11,706 nt of DNA. Source: Pseudomonadota bacterium (GTDB taxonomy: Bacteria; Desulfobacterota; Syntrophia; Syntrophales; JADFWA01). The notes below the pieces were generated by a model. That model worked only from the letters and a program-made list of their open reading frames with translations. It had not been told where the DNA came from and made no database searches. The stretch covers positions 1 to 11,706 of the forward strand of contig JAUVKS010000031.1 in assembly GCA_030596145.1 (NCBI GenBank). The letters are read 5' to 3'. Both the position numbers and the translations under genes were made by a program. The stretch's first letter is position 1; every line of letters starts with the position of its first letter. Below are positions 1 through 6,782 of this stretch, in pieces.

Positions 1-246
1 AAACATGCGTTAGTTCCTGTTTATTCTTTTTTAACAAAAGAAGATCAAGTCAAAGTTATTGATAAAATACATTCTGAAGAAAAAAACAGTGTTGTAATGA
101 TAGATGAAATAAAAAATGAACTTGCACGCAATCATGATGTGAGCTGGTATTCTGTTCGTTGCTCTAATTTTGGAATGTTGCATTCTTACAGTACTATGAT
201 CAGTACCGAAAAAAGTTATTGGATACCTTTTAGTACGTTTGAGTAA
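1..246 (+). CDS. C-terminal end of an unidentified protein (5' truncated by window)
   Basis: Reading frame 1 is open from the first base to TAA at 244-246 and gives 81 residues, ending in YWIPFSTFE. The composition is that of a soluble protein: a charged stretch (DKIHSEEK, DEIKNELARNH) is followed by an S-x-R-C-S-N segment and a W-x-P-F-S ending. The pattern of a helix, a histidine, a Cys/Ser-rich strand and a terminal strand loosely recalls the C-terminal part of C45-type (acyl-CoA:6-aminopenicillanic acid acyltransferase-like) Ntn hydrolases. That resemblance is an impression and no catalytic residue lies in this part. The frame is clearly coding by composition; the family is not established. 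A 92-nt gap separates it from the next gene on the same strand. Confidence 0.6.
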   Translation, partial: KHALVPVYSFLTKEDQVKVIDKIHSEEKNSVVMIDEIKNELARNHDVSWYSVRCSNFGMLHSYSTMISTEKSYWIPFSTFE

Positions 247-338
247 AAACAGATGTTGATGAAAACGAGAATACCTGGAAGACAGTGAAGATCAATCTAT
301 ATTTATAAATAGAGGCGTTGTTGCTATGGGGGGATAAA

Positions 339-944
339 ATGAAAAATGACTTCCGCAAGCGTATTTATAACAACTTGAGTGACTTTCTTTCTGATTTCCT
401 GAGTTTTATTATAAATAGTTTTGTATATGTTAGAAGTGTTAAGAACAAGGGAATCAACCGTAAATTAAGGGAAAAACTGATGGTGGCTGTCAGTGGTGTA
501 CTTGGGTGTAAGTATTGTGCATGGTTACATTCGGAGATGGCTCTTTCTCATGGTGTTGATGCTGGAGATATACAGAGATTATTATCAAATGAACTGGGTG
601 ATTTCTCGAAGGAGGAAGCTATTGCACTTGCCTTTGCTCAACATTATAGCGAAACAGGAGGAAGGGCTCAAGAACAGGCGAGACAAAGACTTTATAAATA
701 CTACGGCCGGGAAAAAGCGAGAGATATCTTAGGCTACATACAGATAATCTATTTTGGGAACCTGGCTGGAAATACTGTTGATGCCCTTCTTGAGCGCTTA
801 AAGGGACATCCCGTAGAGGGGAGTAATTCATGGGATGAATTGATTATCTTTTTACTAGCTGGCCCTTATTATCTTGGCATACTTCCATTGCTTGCTCATA
901 CACTAGGCTATATAAACAGAAGAAACAAAAGGTCGGTTGGGTAA
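339..944 (+). CDS. AhpD/carboxymuconolactone decarboxylase-like protein
   Basis: A protein of 201 residues from ATG 339. That start is preferred over TTG 318 because a G-run (328-333) sits 5 nt upstream as a ribosome binding site. Residues 56-64 read GCKYCAWLH, the CxxC-x3-H signature of AhpD-like peroxidase/CMD proteins (C57, C60, H64). In AhpD the two cysteines and the histidine reduce peroxides or a thiol partner, so this is probably a thiol-disulfide redox or stress protein in the cytoplasm. The following helix and the SKEEAIALAFAQHYSETGG segment also fit a CMD helical fold. The last about 35 residues are unusually hydrophobic (DELIIFLLAG, GILPLLAHTLGYI) and could touch or enter the membrane, which is not typical of AhpD. 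It has no close operon partner. Family call is good; substrate is unknown. Confidence 0.8.
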   Translation: MKNDFRKRIYNNLSDFLSDFLSFIINSFVYVRSVKNKGINRKLREKLMVAVSGVLGCKYCAWLHSEMALSHGVDAGDIQRLLSNELGDFSKEEAIALAFAQHYSETGGRAQEQARQRLYKYYGREKARDILGYIQIIYFGNLAGNTVDALLERLKGHPVEGSNSWDELIIFLLAGPYYLGILPLLAHTLGYINRRNKRSVG

Positions 945-1040
945 ATTTTTTATTTTAGATTATAATAAATTCTCACTATAGGATATGCCCCTGCACCTGC
1001 GTGTTCCTTTCAAGATCATTGAATGTCCCCATGCGTTTGA

Positions 1041-1313
1041 TTTTATAAAGAGGGGCTAAAGAGGGGCTGGAAGAGAATCCTCAGAGATTTCGGGTTCCAG
1101 ACATTTCAGGAACACCTGTTCTTCTGGAATTACGTAAGGCTCCCCGAAGCATCTTTATGGGAGTTATCCTTCAATCATTTCAAAAAACCGCATATGTCCC
1201 TAAAAATGCTGGAGAAAGATGTATCTTGGGTCTTTATGGGGAAACAGAAAAACGCGGAGCCACGGCCGCTCTGTAAAAACTGGGTTGTTGAACACCGGAA
1301 AAAATCACACTGA
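1041..1313 (+). pseudogene. Possible decayed coding fragment in a gene-free stretch
   Basis: Positions 945-1333 hold no complete gene. One plus-strand frame is open from after TGA 1038-1040 to TGA 1311-1313 (90 codons). It has no start codon until ATG 1194. Its translation looks protein-like (GWKRILRDFGFQTFQEHLFF, then WELSFNHFKKPHMSLKMLEK, ending VVEHRKKSH). A second frame is also open for about 75 codons and ends at a TAA near 1276, so coding is not proven. The end is followed by GGGAGG and a tandem ATG at 1321, which would make only 11 residues (stop 1354-1356) and runs into the 3' end of the convergent gene. This suggests an old operon cut at the junction near 1330. No family recognised. 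Confidence 0.25.
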
Positions 1314-1333
1314 GGGAGGTATGATGAAATTAA

Positions 1334-1879
1334 TCAGTATTTGTCTTTATATTTAAAATCATATTTCATTGTTGCGATTTTAGGTATGAGCCAAGCGATA
1401 TAAACACTAATGAACATAGGTATAGCGTAACTCCATCCTAACTTTATCACGTCCATGAGGTACTTCTGTGGACTCTGGAGAAAGTAGTACATGAGATCAC
1501 TCAAATTCCATGTCCCTTCTGCTTCCATAAGCCACACTGTTGATCGGAGATAATAAGATGAGGTAGCAATTGCAAGAGCAATGATATAAATTATAAACGG
1601 TTTCCAGAACTTTTTTGCAAATCCTTTCATTACCATTACTCCCGCTACTAAGCCGATAAGAAAATGGCCTATAAGCAATATCCATCGTCCAGTATTGCCT
1701 ATCCCTGTGTCAACAATCTGGGAAACGAGCCCTACGGAAACAGAAACCAAAGGACCTCCAAGAAATGCTGAAATAAAAGTCCCGAAATATCTCCATCCAC
1801 CAAAACCACTAAGGGACAAATTAACCCCTACGCTAACTAGAAATACTATACCCATGAAGATAATATTTTTATATTTCAT
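1334..1879 (-). CDS. Small multi-pass membrane protein, ECF S-component-like (orf181)
   Basis: A protein of 181 residues from ATG 1879, with AGAGGAAAG as ribosome binding site 5 nt upstream. Hydrophobic segments at about 5-24, 32-58 (probably two short passes), 66-84, 94-112 and 149-166 indicate five to six membrane helices. Lysine-rich loops (KGFAKKFWK, about 85-93) and the tail (KYDFKYKDKY) suggest a cytoplasmic C-terminus. Residues 33-50 (GTFISAFLGGPLVSVSVG) match the membrane part of orf611 (GTILIAILGGPFTGVLVG), and both have KKFWK between later helices. This G-x-LGGP-x-x-G pattern is typical of ECF transporter S components and related sensor membrane domains, which bind small molecules. 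No ATPase or T subunit lies nearby, so a sensory or partner role for orf406 seems likelier than transport. It lies 394 nt downstream of orf406 on the same strand. Confidence 0.8.
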   Translation of the reverse strand: MKYKNIIFMGIVFLVSVGVNLSLSGFGGWRYFGTFISAFLGGPLVSVSVGLVSQIVDTGIGNTGRWILLIGHFLIGLVAGVMVMKGFAKKFWKPFIIYIIALAIATSSYYLRSTVWLMEAEGTWNLSDLMYYFLQSPQKYLMDVIKLGWSYAIPMFISVYIAWLIPKIATMKYDFKYKDKY

Positions 1880-1902
1880 ACTTTCCTCTTTTTTGTATCT
1901 AT

Positions 1903-2097
1903 CTAAAACCTTTCAACCATGCTGGCTGGATGTAGAACACGGAAATTATTTCGCCAATACTTCAACAATAAAGATGGATTATCGTCAGATGTTGTGTATG
2001 GAACCATTAGACCACAATCCGGTTTCCTTCAATACCTATTGATAAACTTTGTTCCTTCAACCACTTTTTCTAACTTTTCATAATCGGACGTTGCCAT
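1903..2097 (-). pseudogene. Possible broken small gene with in-frame TGA
   Basis: On the minus strand ATG 2097, preceded by a purine-rich AGAGAAG, opens a frame that reads MATSDYEKLEKVVEGTKF and stops at TGA 2029-2031. The same frame then continues for 41 codons (including YTTSDDNPSLLLKYWRNNF) to TAG at 1903-1905, 23 nt before orf181 starts. The whole 64-codon frame has natural-looking composition, which is the only evidence. It could be a gene broken by a nonsense change, a decayed fragment, or chance. No family is recognised. Confidence 0.2.
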
Positions 2098-2160
2098 CTT
2101 CTCTGGACACACCGGCAAAGCTGGAATGCTATGGCCAAGATTGTTCCTCTTACTTTGAGG

Positions 2161-2240
2161 TGCTGGGCGATTGAGTTAACAATCGCCCAGAGGATACACC
2201 ACCTGATATTTCAAACACAACTTTTGATTATATCTCAAAT
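2161..2240 (-). repeat. Structured repeat element, copy 2 (opposite strand to copy at 10673)
   Basis: Read on the minus strand, this segment aligns with plus-strand 10673-10751. A block of 21 nt starting ATATAATCAAAAGTTG is identical. Over 43 nt there are only four differences, all transitions. Beyond it both copies hold a hairpin. Here the stem is 11 bp and perfect (CTGGGCGATTG at 2163-2173 against 2180-2190, loop of 6). One pair in the stem differs by a compensatory change between the copies. The other copy sits directly upstream of an IS256-family transposase, so this may be a solo IS end or leader. It could equally be a promoter-leader cassette now serving orf181. Confidence 0.75.
2191..2220 (-). 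promoter_or_regulatory. Putative promoter inside repeat copy 2, pointing to orf181
   Basis: On the minus strand TTGTGT (2220-2215) and TATCCT (2196-2191) are separated by 18 nt and resemble sigma70 -35 and -10 boxes, each with 4 of 6 consensus bases. The same boxes at the same spacing occur in the other repeat copy. The predicted start would lie at the foot of the 11-bp hairpin, giving a transcript with a 5' stem-loop and a leader of about 300 nt before orf181. Confidence 0.35.
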
Positions 2241-2261
2241 AAAAAATTGAAAATAGTTTTC
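2239..2261 (-). terminator. Weak terminator-like hairpin after orf406
   Basis: On the minus strand, just after the orf406 stop, GAAAA-CTA-TTTTC (2261-2249) forms a 5-bp stem and is followed by a T-rich run (AATTTTTTATTTG). The stem is all A/T except one pair, so termination would be weak. It could separate orf406 from the promoter-bearing repeat downstream. Confidence 0.3.
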
Positions 2262-2273
2262 CAGTAGATTCTA

Positions 2274-3494
2274 TTAGTCTTTGTAAAGATAGACCCCGCC
2301 CGGCATATTGAACTTTTCCGGGTACCACAACCGTGTCCACCATCTCATTTGTTGTACTTCATCAGCTTCGTAGATGTGTACCAAGTCATTTCCGCAGATC
2401 GATTTGATTTTTTTTCTACACTGATTAATATCCGCTAAACCTTCCGGCGCTATCAAAGTAAATTTGATGAGACTATCACTGTGGTAGTAAACCAGATTGA
2501 AGTCGTTTGCCCTCGCAAAATCATATACCATATCTACCCTTCTACTGTCGGTTGTGGCATTCTTCAGTTGCACAAAGAAGAAATGGCGATCAACCCCAAG
2601 TGCTTTCCAATTGAATGCCCAAAAGGGGCCCAAAAGAATTTTGCTGTCGCGCAATGCACCTAACAGCGATATCAGGTCTTTCTCCGATTTTCCTGAGATC
2701 TTAGCAATTTTCTTCCAATTAAATTGCTTTTCCAAGGGTAATTTCTTATTCCATGCCTTGATAATTTTTACATCTTCTGATGTCATTTTACCATTTGTAA
2801 CTGCCGGAAGAGCATCGAAATTGGATGGGTAGGCTACATCGCACATCATAGCTTCCTCAGGCACGGCGTAAGCATTAGACATTCCATGTCTTATCTGTGC
2901 CGACGCAGGCAGAAGGATGTAACTTTCAACAGCGTCATCCTCAAGAATGGGTCTTTCATTTTTGTACCATGACTCCCAGCTGTCAACGTGATAACCTGCC
3001 CAGTAATCAAAATCGCCGTTTGTCTCATACGAAGTGCAAAATATTTTGTTATCTCGTATTTTTTTTGTGAAAGCCTCTTTCTCGGCAGCTGTTGTACCAG
3101 GTTTCAGTTTTATAGCGGCATAGTATACATAGTATGGGAAAAACTTCGCGTCATTGACATTTATGCTCATTAGAGGTGCGAGATATTCTTTATTTACCAT
3201 CCTGTTTATTCTATCGGCAACTTTGCTTTTACTCAATCCAGTTTTACTAGCTATATAGTCTAAAGGATACGCTTCCGCACCTGCCTCTTTCATAGCTCCA
3301 TATATGGCCCCCCGAAGATCGCCAAATTCCTTGTATCCTATTCCACCTGTATCGAACTTGCTATACCCTATGTAAGGCTTCTCTTTAGGTGCAACAGAAG
3401 TTGCTGCAGTTGCAGTAGTCATACCTAACATTGTCAGTACAAAAACTGACATGAACAGAAGACTTGCAAATTTTAATACTCTATTCTTTTTCAT
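2274..3494 (-). CDS. Exported protein with two Lrp/AsnC-like units (orf406)
   Basis: A protein of 406 residues from ATG 3494, chosen over an upstream ATG at 3527 because GGGAGG lies 8 nt before it and because it starts a classic signal peptide: MKKNR, a hydrophobic core to about residue 25, then ATA|A with cleavage after residue 30. The mature part repeats one plan twice. Unit 1 has a winged-helix-like HTH (about 60-115, with LDYIASKTGLSKSKVADRIN) and an AsnC/RAM-like ligand domain (about 121-205, with CTSYETNGDFDYWAGYHVDS). Unit 2 has an HTH-like part (about 237-290) and a more diverged RAM-like part (about 303-390). Classical Lrp proteins are about 150-165 residues, single-unit and cytoplasmic. 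Here the fold appears to have been recruited for an exported ligand-binding role. The tail is tryptophan-rich (MRWWTRLWYP). Paralogous to the soluble half of orf611. Ligand unknown. Confidence 0.85.
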   Translation of the reverse strand: MKKNRVLKFASLLFMSVFVLTMLGMTTATAATSVAPKEKPYIGYSKFDTGGIGYKEFGDLRGAIYGAMKEAGAEAYPLDYIASKTGLSKSKVADRINRMVNKEYLAPLMSINVNDAKFFPYYVYYAAIKLKPGTTAAEKEAFTKKIRDNKIFCTSYETNGDFDYWAGYHVDSWESWYKNERPILEDDAVESYILLPASAQIRHGMSNAYAVPEEAMMCDVAYPSNFDALPAVTNGKMTSEDVKIIKAWNKKLPLEKQFNWKKIAKISGKSEKDLISLLGALRDSKILLGPFWAFNWKALGVDRHFFFVQLKNATTDSRRVDMVYDFARANDFNLVYYHSDSLIKFTLIAPEGLADINQCRKKIKSICGNDLVHIYEADEVQQMRWWTRLWYPEKFNMPGGVYLYKD

Positions 3495-3783
3495 GTTTAT
3501 TCCTCCCTTAAAGTTGTTTTTGTTCACACATCCTCATCACGACGTATGTTAACTTCCTATATCTAAGACTTTCGATTATGTTTTAACAAGATCGAAGCCA
3601 GTATAGGCAATATATACCTGACAAATTCGAATTTAAAATCATCGTAAAATAGGATAAAAGCCATGTCAAGTAAAAATAACAGCCTTCAACTTAGTAGTGT
3701 TGCATGGTCAATCATACTGACTCTGATGATGTGCTCGTATTCTGAATCGCTCCGGTCTCTTCCTGAGTGAAAACCTTGCTTTT
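3495..3783. other. Spacer without recognisable gene
   Basis: This AT-rich stretch lies upstream of orf406 and must contain its promoter and leader. Apart from the orf406 ribosome binding site (3502-3507, minus strand) no convincing -35/-10 pair, strong hairpin or coding frame was found by eye. Confidence 0.5.
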
Positions 3784-3954
3784 TTAATAAACCAGAAGAG
3801 GGAGTTGAGATTTTGATCCCCTTTCAAAAAACCAGATACGATACATAATAAATGAGTTCAAGCCCAAAACGAATAAGAACCACCTAGCAGGTGACCTGGA
3901 AGATTCTAATCTTACTTTGAATGCCACATCATGTCTCTTCCGCAGATTGTGCAT
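3784..3954 (-). pseudogene. Possible relic of an IS3-type orfA start
   Basis: On the minus strand ATG 3954 follows GAGGAGG at good distance and opens MHNLRKRHDVAFKVRLE, 17 residues that resemble the N-terminus of IS3-family OrfA proteins (R-K-R-H-D-x-x-F-K-x-x-x-x-L-E). The rest of the 56-residue frame (SPARWFLFVLGLNSFIMYRI onward) does not look like an OrfA helix-turn-helix and stops at TAA 3784-3786. The frame may be a truncated, rearranged insertion-sequence remnant between ackA and orf406. No inverted repeats or orfB were found, so the match could be chance. Confidence 0.3.
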
Positions 3955-4033
3955 TTTGCCTTGCCTCCTCAATCCTTTTGCAGGCTAGCATGTACCTTAT
4001 TGCTCTATCCAGTTTTTGGGGACAGCTTCTGTT

Positions 4034-5248
4034 TCATTTTTCTATTACCCTTTTTGTTTCCTGCGCAATCTTTAATTCCTCATCAGTTGGAATAATAAGG
4101 ATTTTAGCTTTACTTCCTGGTGAACTAATCTCCCTGATTCCATTTCCGATCATATTGTTTCTTTTAGAATCAATCTCAATGCCCAGTCCGTTCAGGCCGC
4201 TGCAACACAGCTCGCGGATGTATGGTGCGTTTTCTCCTATACCTGCCGTAAAAACTACAGCGTCAAGATTTCCTAAGACCGCAAAATACGCGCCGATATA
4301 CTTTTTTATCCTATAGGCATAAATCTCTAGGGCAATTTTTGCACGATCGTCACCAGCATCTTTTTTATCAATAACTTCACGCATGTCATTTGATCCGCAC
4401 AGTCCCTTTAGACCACTATCATTATTTAAGAGCCTGTCGATATCTTTGAGAGACATCCCAAAGTGGTCTGCAATGAAAAGTGGAAGTGCCGGATCTATAT
4501 CACCCGAACGGGTCCCCATCACTAATCCCGCAAGTGGAGTCATGCCCATTGTTGTATCCACGCATTTCCCTTCTTTTATAGCCGCCATGCTGGCCCCATT
4601 ACCCAGATGTATCGTTATTAAATTTAATTCAGCCAAGGGTTGTTCCATATAATCCGCTGCTCTTTCAGCTATATAAGCATGCGATGTTCCGTGGAAGCCG
4701 TAACGGCGAATCCCATTTTTCTTGTACATTTCAAGAGGAAGCGCATAGAGAAATGCCTTCATGGGCATAGTTTGATGAAATGCTGTATCGAATACGGCAA
4801 CCTGCAGTGTGTCTGGAAAGGTCAATCCGGCTACTTTAATTCCAATTAAATTAGAAGGATTATGCAAGGGAGCCAGGGGGATGTTCTTCTCAATAGCTTT
4901 GATTACCGCTTTTTTAATAATCGTTGGCGAATGGAACGCTTCACCACCATGGACAACACGATGTCCAACAGCCGAAATCTCTTTCTTATCTTTAATAGAC
5001 CCATGTTCTGAATCAACCAGCAGGTCTACAATGCAACTCATTGCCTCATAATGGTCGGCGATCAAACCTTCTTCTGTTTTTTCATCAAATCCGCTGCCAT
5101 CAGACAGAGCTCTTCTATGAATCAGAAAGCTGGTATCTTCACCAATCTTTTCAACTATGCCTGAAGCCATTACTTTGTGATGATAGTCCATGTCGAAAAG
5201 TTTATATTTAATAGACGAACTACCTGTATTGATAACCAGTATCTTCAT
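4034..5248 (-). CDS. ackA: Acetate kinase
   Basis: A protein of 404 residues, full length for the family, from ATG 5248 with AAGGA about 7 nt upstream. It catalyses acetyl phosphate + ADP = acetate + ATP in the cytoplasm and may accept propionate. Family signatures are all present: INTGSSSIKYK (N7), GHRVVHGGE (R97), APLHNPSN (H129), FDTAFHQTMP (D154), RRYGFHGTSH (H186), HLGNGAS, GTRSGDIDP (R247) and FTAGIGENAP. These line up with the catalytic residues of Methanosarcina AckA at a constant offset of six. It is last in the minus-strand cluster, 88 nt after acpS, which leaves room for a separate promoter (a TATAAT occurs in the gap without a good -35). Pairing with pta completes the acetyl-CoA to acetate route. 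Confidence 0.97.
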   Translation of the reverse strand: MKILVINTGSSSIKYKLFDMDYHHKVMASGIVEKIGEDTSFLIHRRALSDGSGFDEKTEEGLIADHYEAMSCIVDLLVDSEHGSIKDKKEISAVGHRVVHGGEAFHSPTIIKKAVIKAIEKNIPLAPLHNPSNLIGIKVAGLTFPDTLQVAVFDTAFHQTMPMKAFLYALPLEMYKKNGIRRYGFHGTSHAYIAERAADYMEQPLAELNLITIHLGNGASMAAIKEGKCVDTTMGMTPLAGLVMGTRSGDIDPALPLFIADHFGMSLKDIDRLLNNDSGLKGLCGSNDMREVIDKKDAGDDRAKIALEIYAYRIKKYIGAYFAVLGNLDAVVFTAGIGENAPYIRELCCSGLNGLGIEIDSKRNNMIGNGIREISSPGSKAKILIIPTDEELKIAQETKRVIEK

Positions 5249-5336
5249 AATAATTCCTTATAATCCTTTCAGGTTAAGTTTAAATTGCAGTAATTATAAC
5301 AGCGCAACAATATTTATTTGGTCCATCGCTTGTGTC

Positions 5337-5732
5337 TTATGGTTTTTCTTCGATACAATTTAAAGCAACAGCATAAGCGATTGCATACGAGTCCTCAAAG
5401 GAAAGGGATATAAGCACCTTGGTCACACTCAGACTCTGAGCAATTTTTTTCGCATTTCCCAACAGGTTGATTTCAGGTTTTCCACTGGAGGTATGAAGCA
5501 CTTCAATGTCTGTCAACCTTACTCCTCCTTTCCAACCTGTTCCAAAGGTTTTTAAGACGGCTTCTTTTGCTGCAAAAAAGACAGACAGATGAGAAACAGC
5601 ATCTTGGCATTTATATGCGTACTCTATTTCCTTTCGCGTAAATACGAATTTGAGAAATGCTTTTTCATTTCTTTTCAAAGCCTCGTGAACCCTGTTCCTG
5701 CTTACAATATCTACTCCTATACCGTAAACCAT
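5337..5732 (-). CDS. acpS: Holo-[acyl-carrier-protein] synthase
   Basis: A protein of 131 residues, typical AcpS size. It transfers the 4'-phosphopantetheine of CoA to the serine of an acyl carrier protein. The N-terminus MVYGIGVDIV carries the metal-binding aspartate D8, and FFAAKEAVLKTFGTG (52-66) carries E57 of the second Mg2+-binding motif. GKPEINLLGNA fits the later conserved strand. ATG 5732 lies 11 nt after the pta stop and lacks a strong Shine-Dalgarno sequence, so translational coupling to pta is likely. Its place two genes from an atypical ACP suggests that it activates that carrier, although it could also serve fatty-acid ACP. Confidence 0.95.
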   Translation of the reverse strand: MVYGIGVDIVSRNRVHEALKRNEKAFLKFVFTRKEIEYAYKCQDAVSHLSVFFAAKEAVLKTFGTGWKGGVRLTDIEVLHTSSGKPEINLLGNAKKIAQSLSVTKVLISLSFEDSYAIAYAVALNCIEEKP

Positions 5733-5743
5733 CGTTGCACCAA

Positions 5744-6748
5744 TTATCTATCAACGGCCTGAACTGCTGTCAAAACGATCGACCCAACGATATCGTCAAC
5801 AGTGACGCCTCTGGACAAATCACATATGGGTTTTGCAAAACCCTGCAGAAGTGGCCCGATTGCATCTGCATTTGCCAAACGCTGGACCAGTTTATAGGCA
5901 ATATTCCCCGAATTAAGATCAGGAAAAATCAGGATGTTCGCCTTCCCAGCCACAGGACTTTCTTCTTTGATCTTTTTCTTCGCAATGGCGGGTACAATGG
6001 CCGTATCAGCCTGAAATTCCCCATCTACCAAGAACTCGGGCCGTCGTTCGTTTACGATCCGGGTTGCTTGAACGATTTTTTCCACTTGGGGCTCAAGACT
6101 GCTACCTTTCGTGGAGAACGAAAGCATGGCTACTCGAGGCTCGCATCCCAATATAGCTCTTGCACTTTCAGCACTCGCTATTGCAATGTCAGCCAGCTCT
6201 TCCGCTGTTGGATCAGGCAGTACAGCGCAATCGGCAAAGACCAATTTACCGCCTTCTCCCCCCTTAAAACCGGGGATATTCATGATAAAAAAGCTCGAAG
6301 GTGTTGAAACGCCCTCTTTCATACCAATCACCATGGTTCCGGCCATAATGATGGAAGCGGTTTCGTACACTGCCCCTCCTACCATTGCATCTGCATCACC
6401 GGCTTTGACCATCATAAGGCCAAAAAAGAGAGGTTTCCTTAAGAGCCTTCTTGCAGCTCCTTCCCGCAGAGTGCTTTGCTCAAGATACAGAGAGACGTAA
6501 CTCTCAAGGGAGCTCGATTCATCAGGAATAACAATATTCAACTGTGAGATATCAAGGCCGTGTTTTTGTGCTACCTGAAAGATTTTCTCTCGATTTCCGA
6601 CCAGTATGGGAACGGCAAGGTTCTCCCTCTGCGCGATTATTGCTGCTTCGAGAATTCTAGGCTCCTCAGCTTCGGGGAAAACAACTCGGATTCCCCTCCC
6701 GTGAATGGTTTCTTTTAGCTGGCCTATAAAAGTATTCTTTTTTGCCAT
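5744..6748 (-). CDS. pta: Phosphate acetyltransferase (short form)
   Basis: A protein of 334 residues, the length of the catalytic-domain-only class without the N-terminal DRTGG region of E. coli Pta. It catalyses acetyl-CoA + Pi = acetyl phosphate + CoA. Characteristic segments are VRVVFPEAEEPRILEAA-like RVVFPEAEEPRILEAA near residue 21, DADAMVGGAV, FADCAVLPDPTAEELADIAI, and the C-terminal NILIFPDLNSGNIAYKLVQR and GPLLQGFAKPICDLSRG. ATG 6748 follows GAGGTGA at 7-8 nt. It sits 34 nt after the ACP gene and 11 nt before acpS. Related phosphotransacylases accept propionyl or butyryl groups, and the short form alone does not settle substrate choice. The neighbouring ackA supports acetyl or propionyl. 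Confidence 0.95.
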   Translation of the reverse strand: MAKKNTFIGQLKETIHGRGIRVVFPEAEEPRILEAAIIAQRENLAVPILVGNREKIFQVAQKHGLDISQLNIVIPDESSSLESYVSLYLEQSTLREGAARRLLRKPLFFGLMMVKAGDADAMVGGAVYETASIIMAGTMVIGMKEGVSTPSSFFIMNIPGFKGGEGGKLVFADCAVLPDPTAEELADIAIASAESARAILGCEPRVAMLSFSTKGSSLEPQVEKIVQATRIVNERRPEFLVDGEFQADTAIVPAIAKKKIKEESPVAGKANILIFPDLNSGNIAYKLVQRLANADAIGPLLQGFAKPICDLSRGVTVDDIVGSIVLTAVQAVDR

Positions 6749-6782
6749 CTTTAAATCACCTCATCTCAAAAATATTCCCATC

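Noticed and set aside
1695..2042. Plus-strand 115-residue open frame
   Set aside because: It is antisense to orf181 and the spacer, low in complexity (Pro/Thr-rich) and has no ribosome site.
2191..2273. CRISPR or tandem repeat array around the A/T-rich repeats
   Set aside because: Only two dispersed copies exist in the window, on opposite strands and 8.4 kb apart, with no spacer periodicity.
3881..3893. CACCT-AGC-AGGTG hairpin as terminator for ackA
   Set aside because: Only 5 bp of stem, about 140 nt past the stop and not followed by a clean T-run.
3974..4036. Continuation of the ackA frame after its stop (ending MLACKRIEEARQNAQSAEET)
   Set aside because: Looks protein-like, but ackA is full length at its TGA and there is no ribosome site at a suitable place; probably chance.
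5249..5336. Promoter with TATAAT in front of ackA
   Set aside because: No acceptable -35 box lies 16-19 nt upstream of the TATAAT; a separate promoter is possible but not supported.
5657..6307. Plus-strand 216-residue open frame
   Set aside because: It lies antisense to acpS and pta, which are certain; composition is Cys/His-rich as expected for an antisense shadow.
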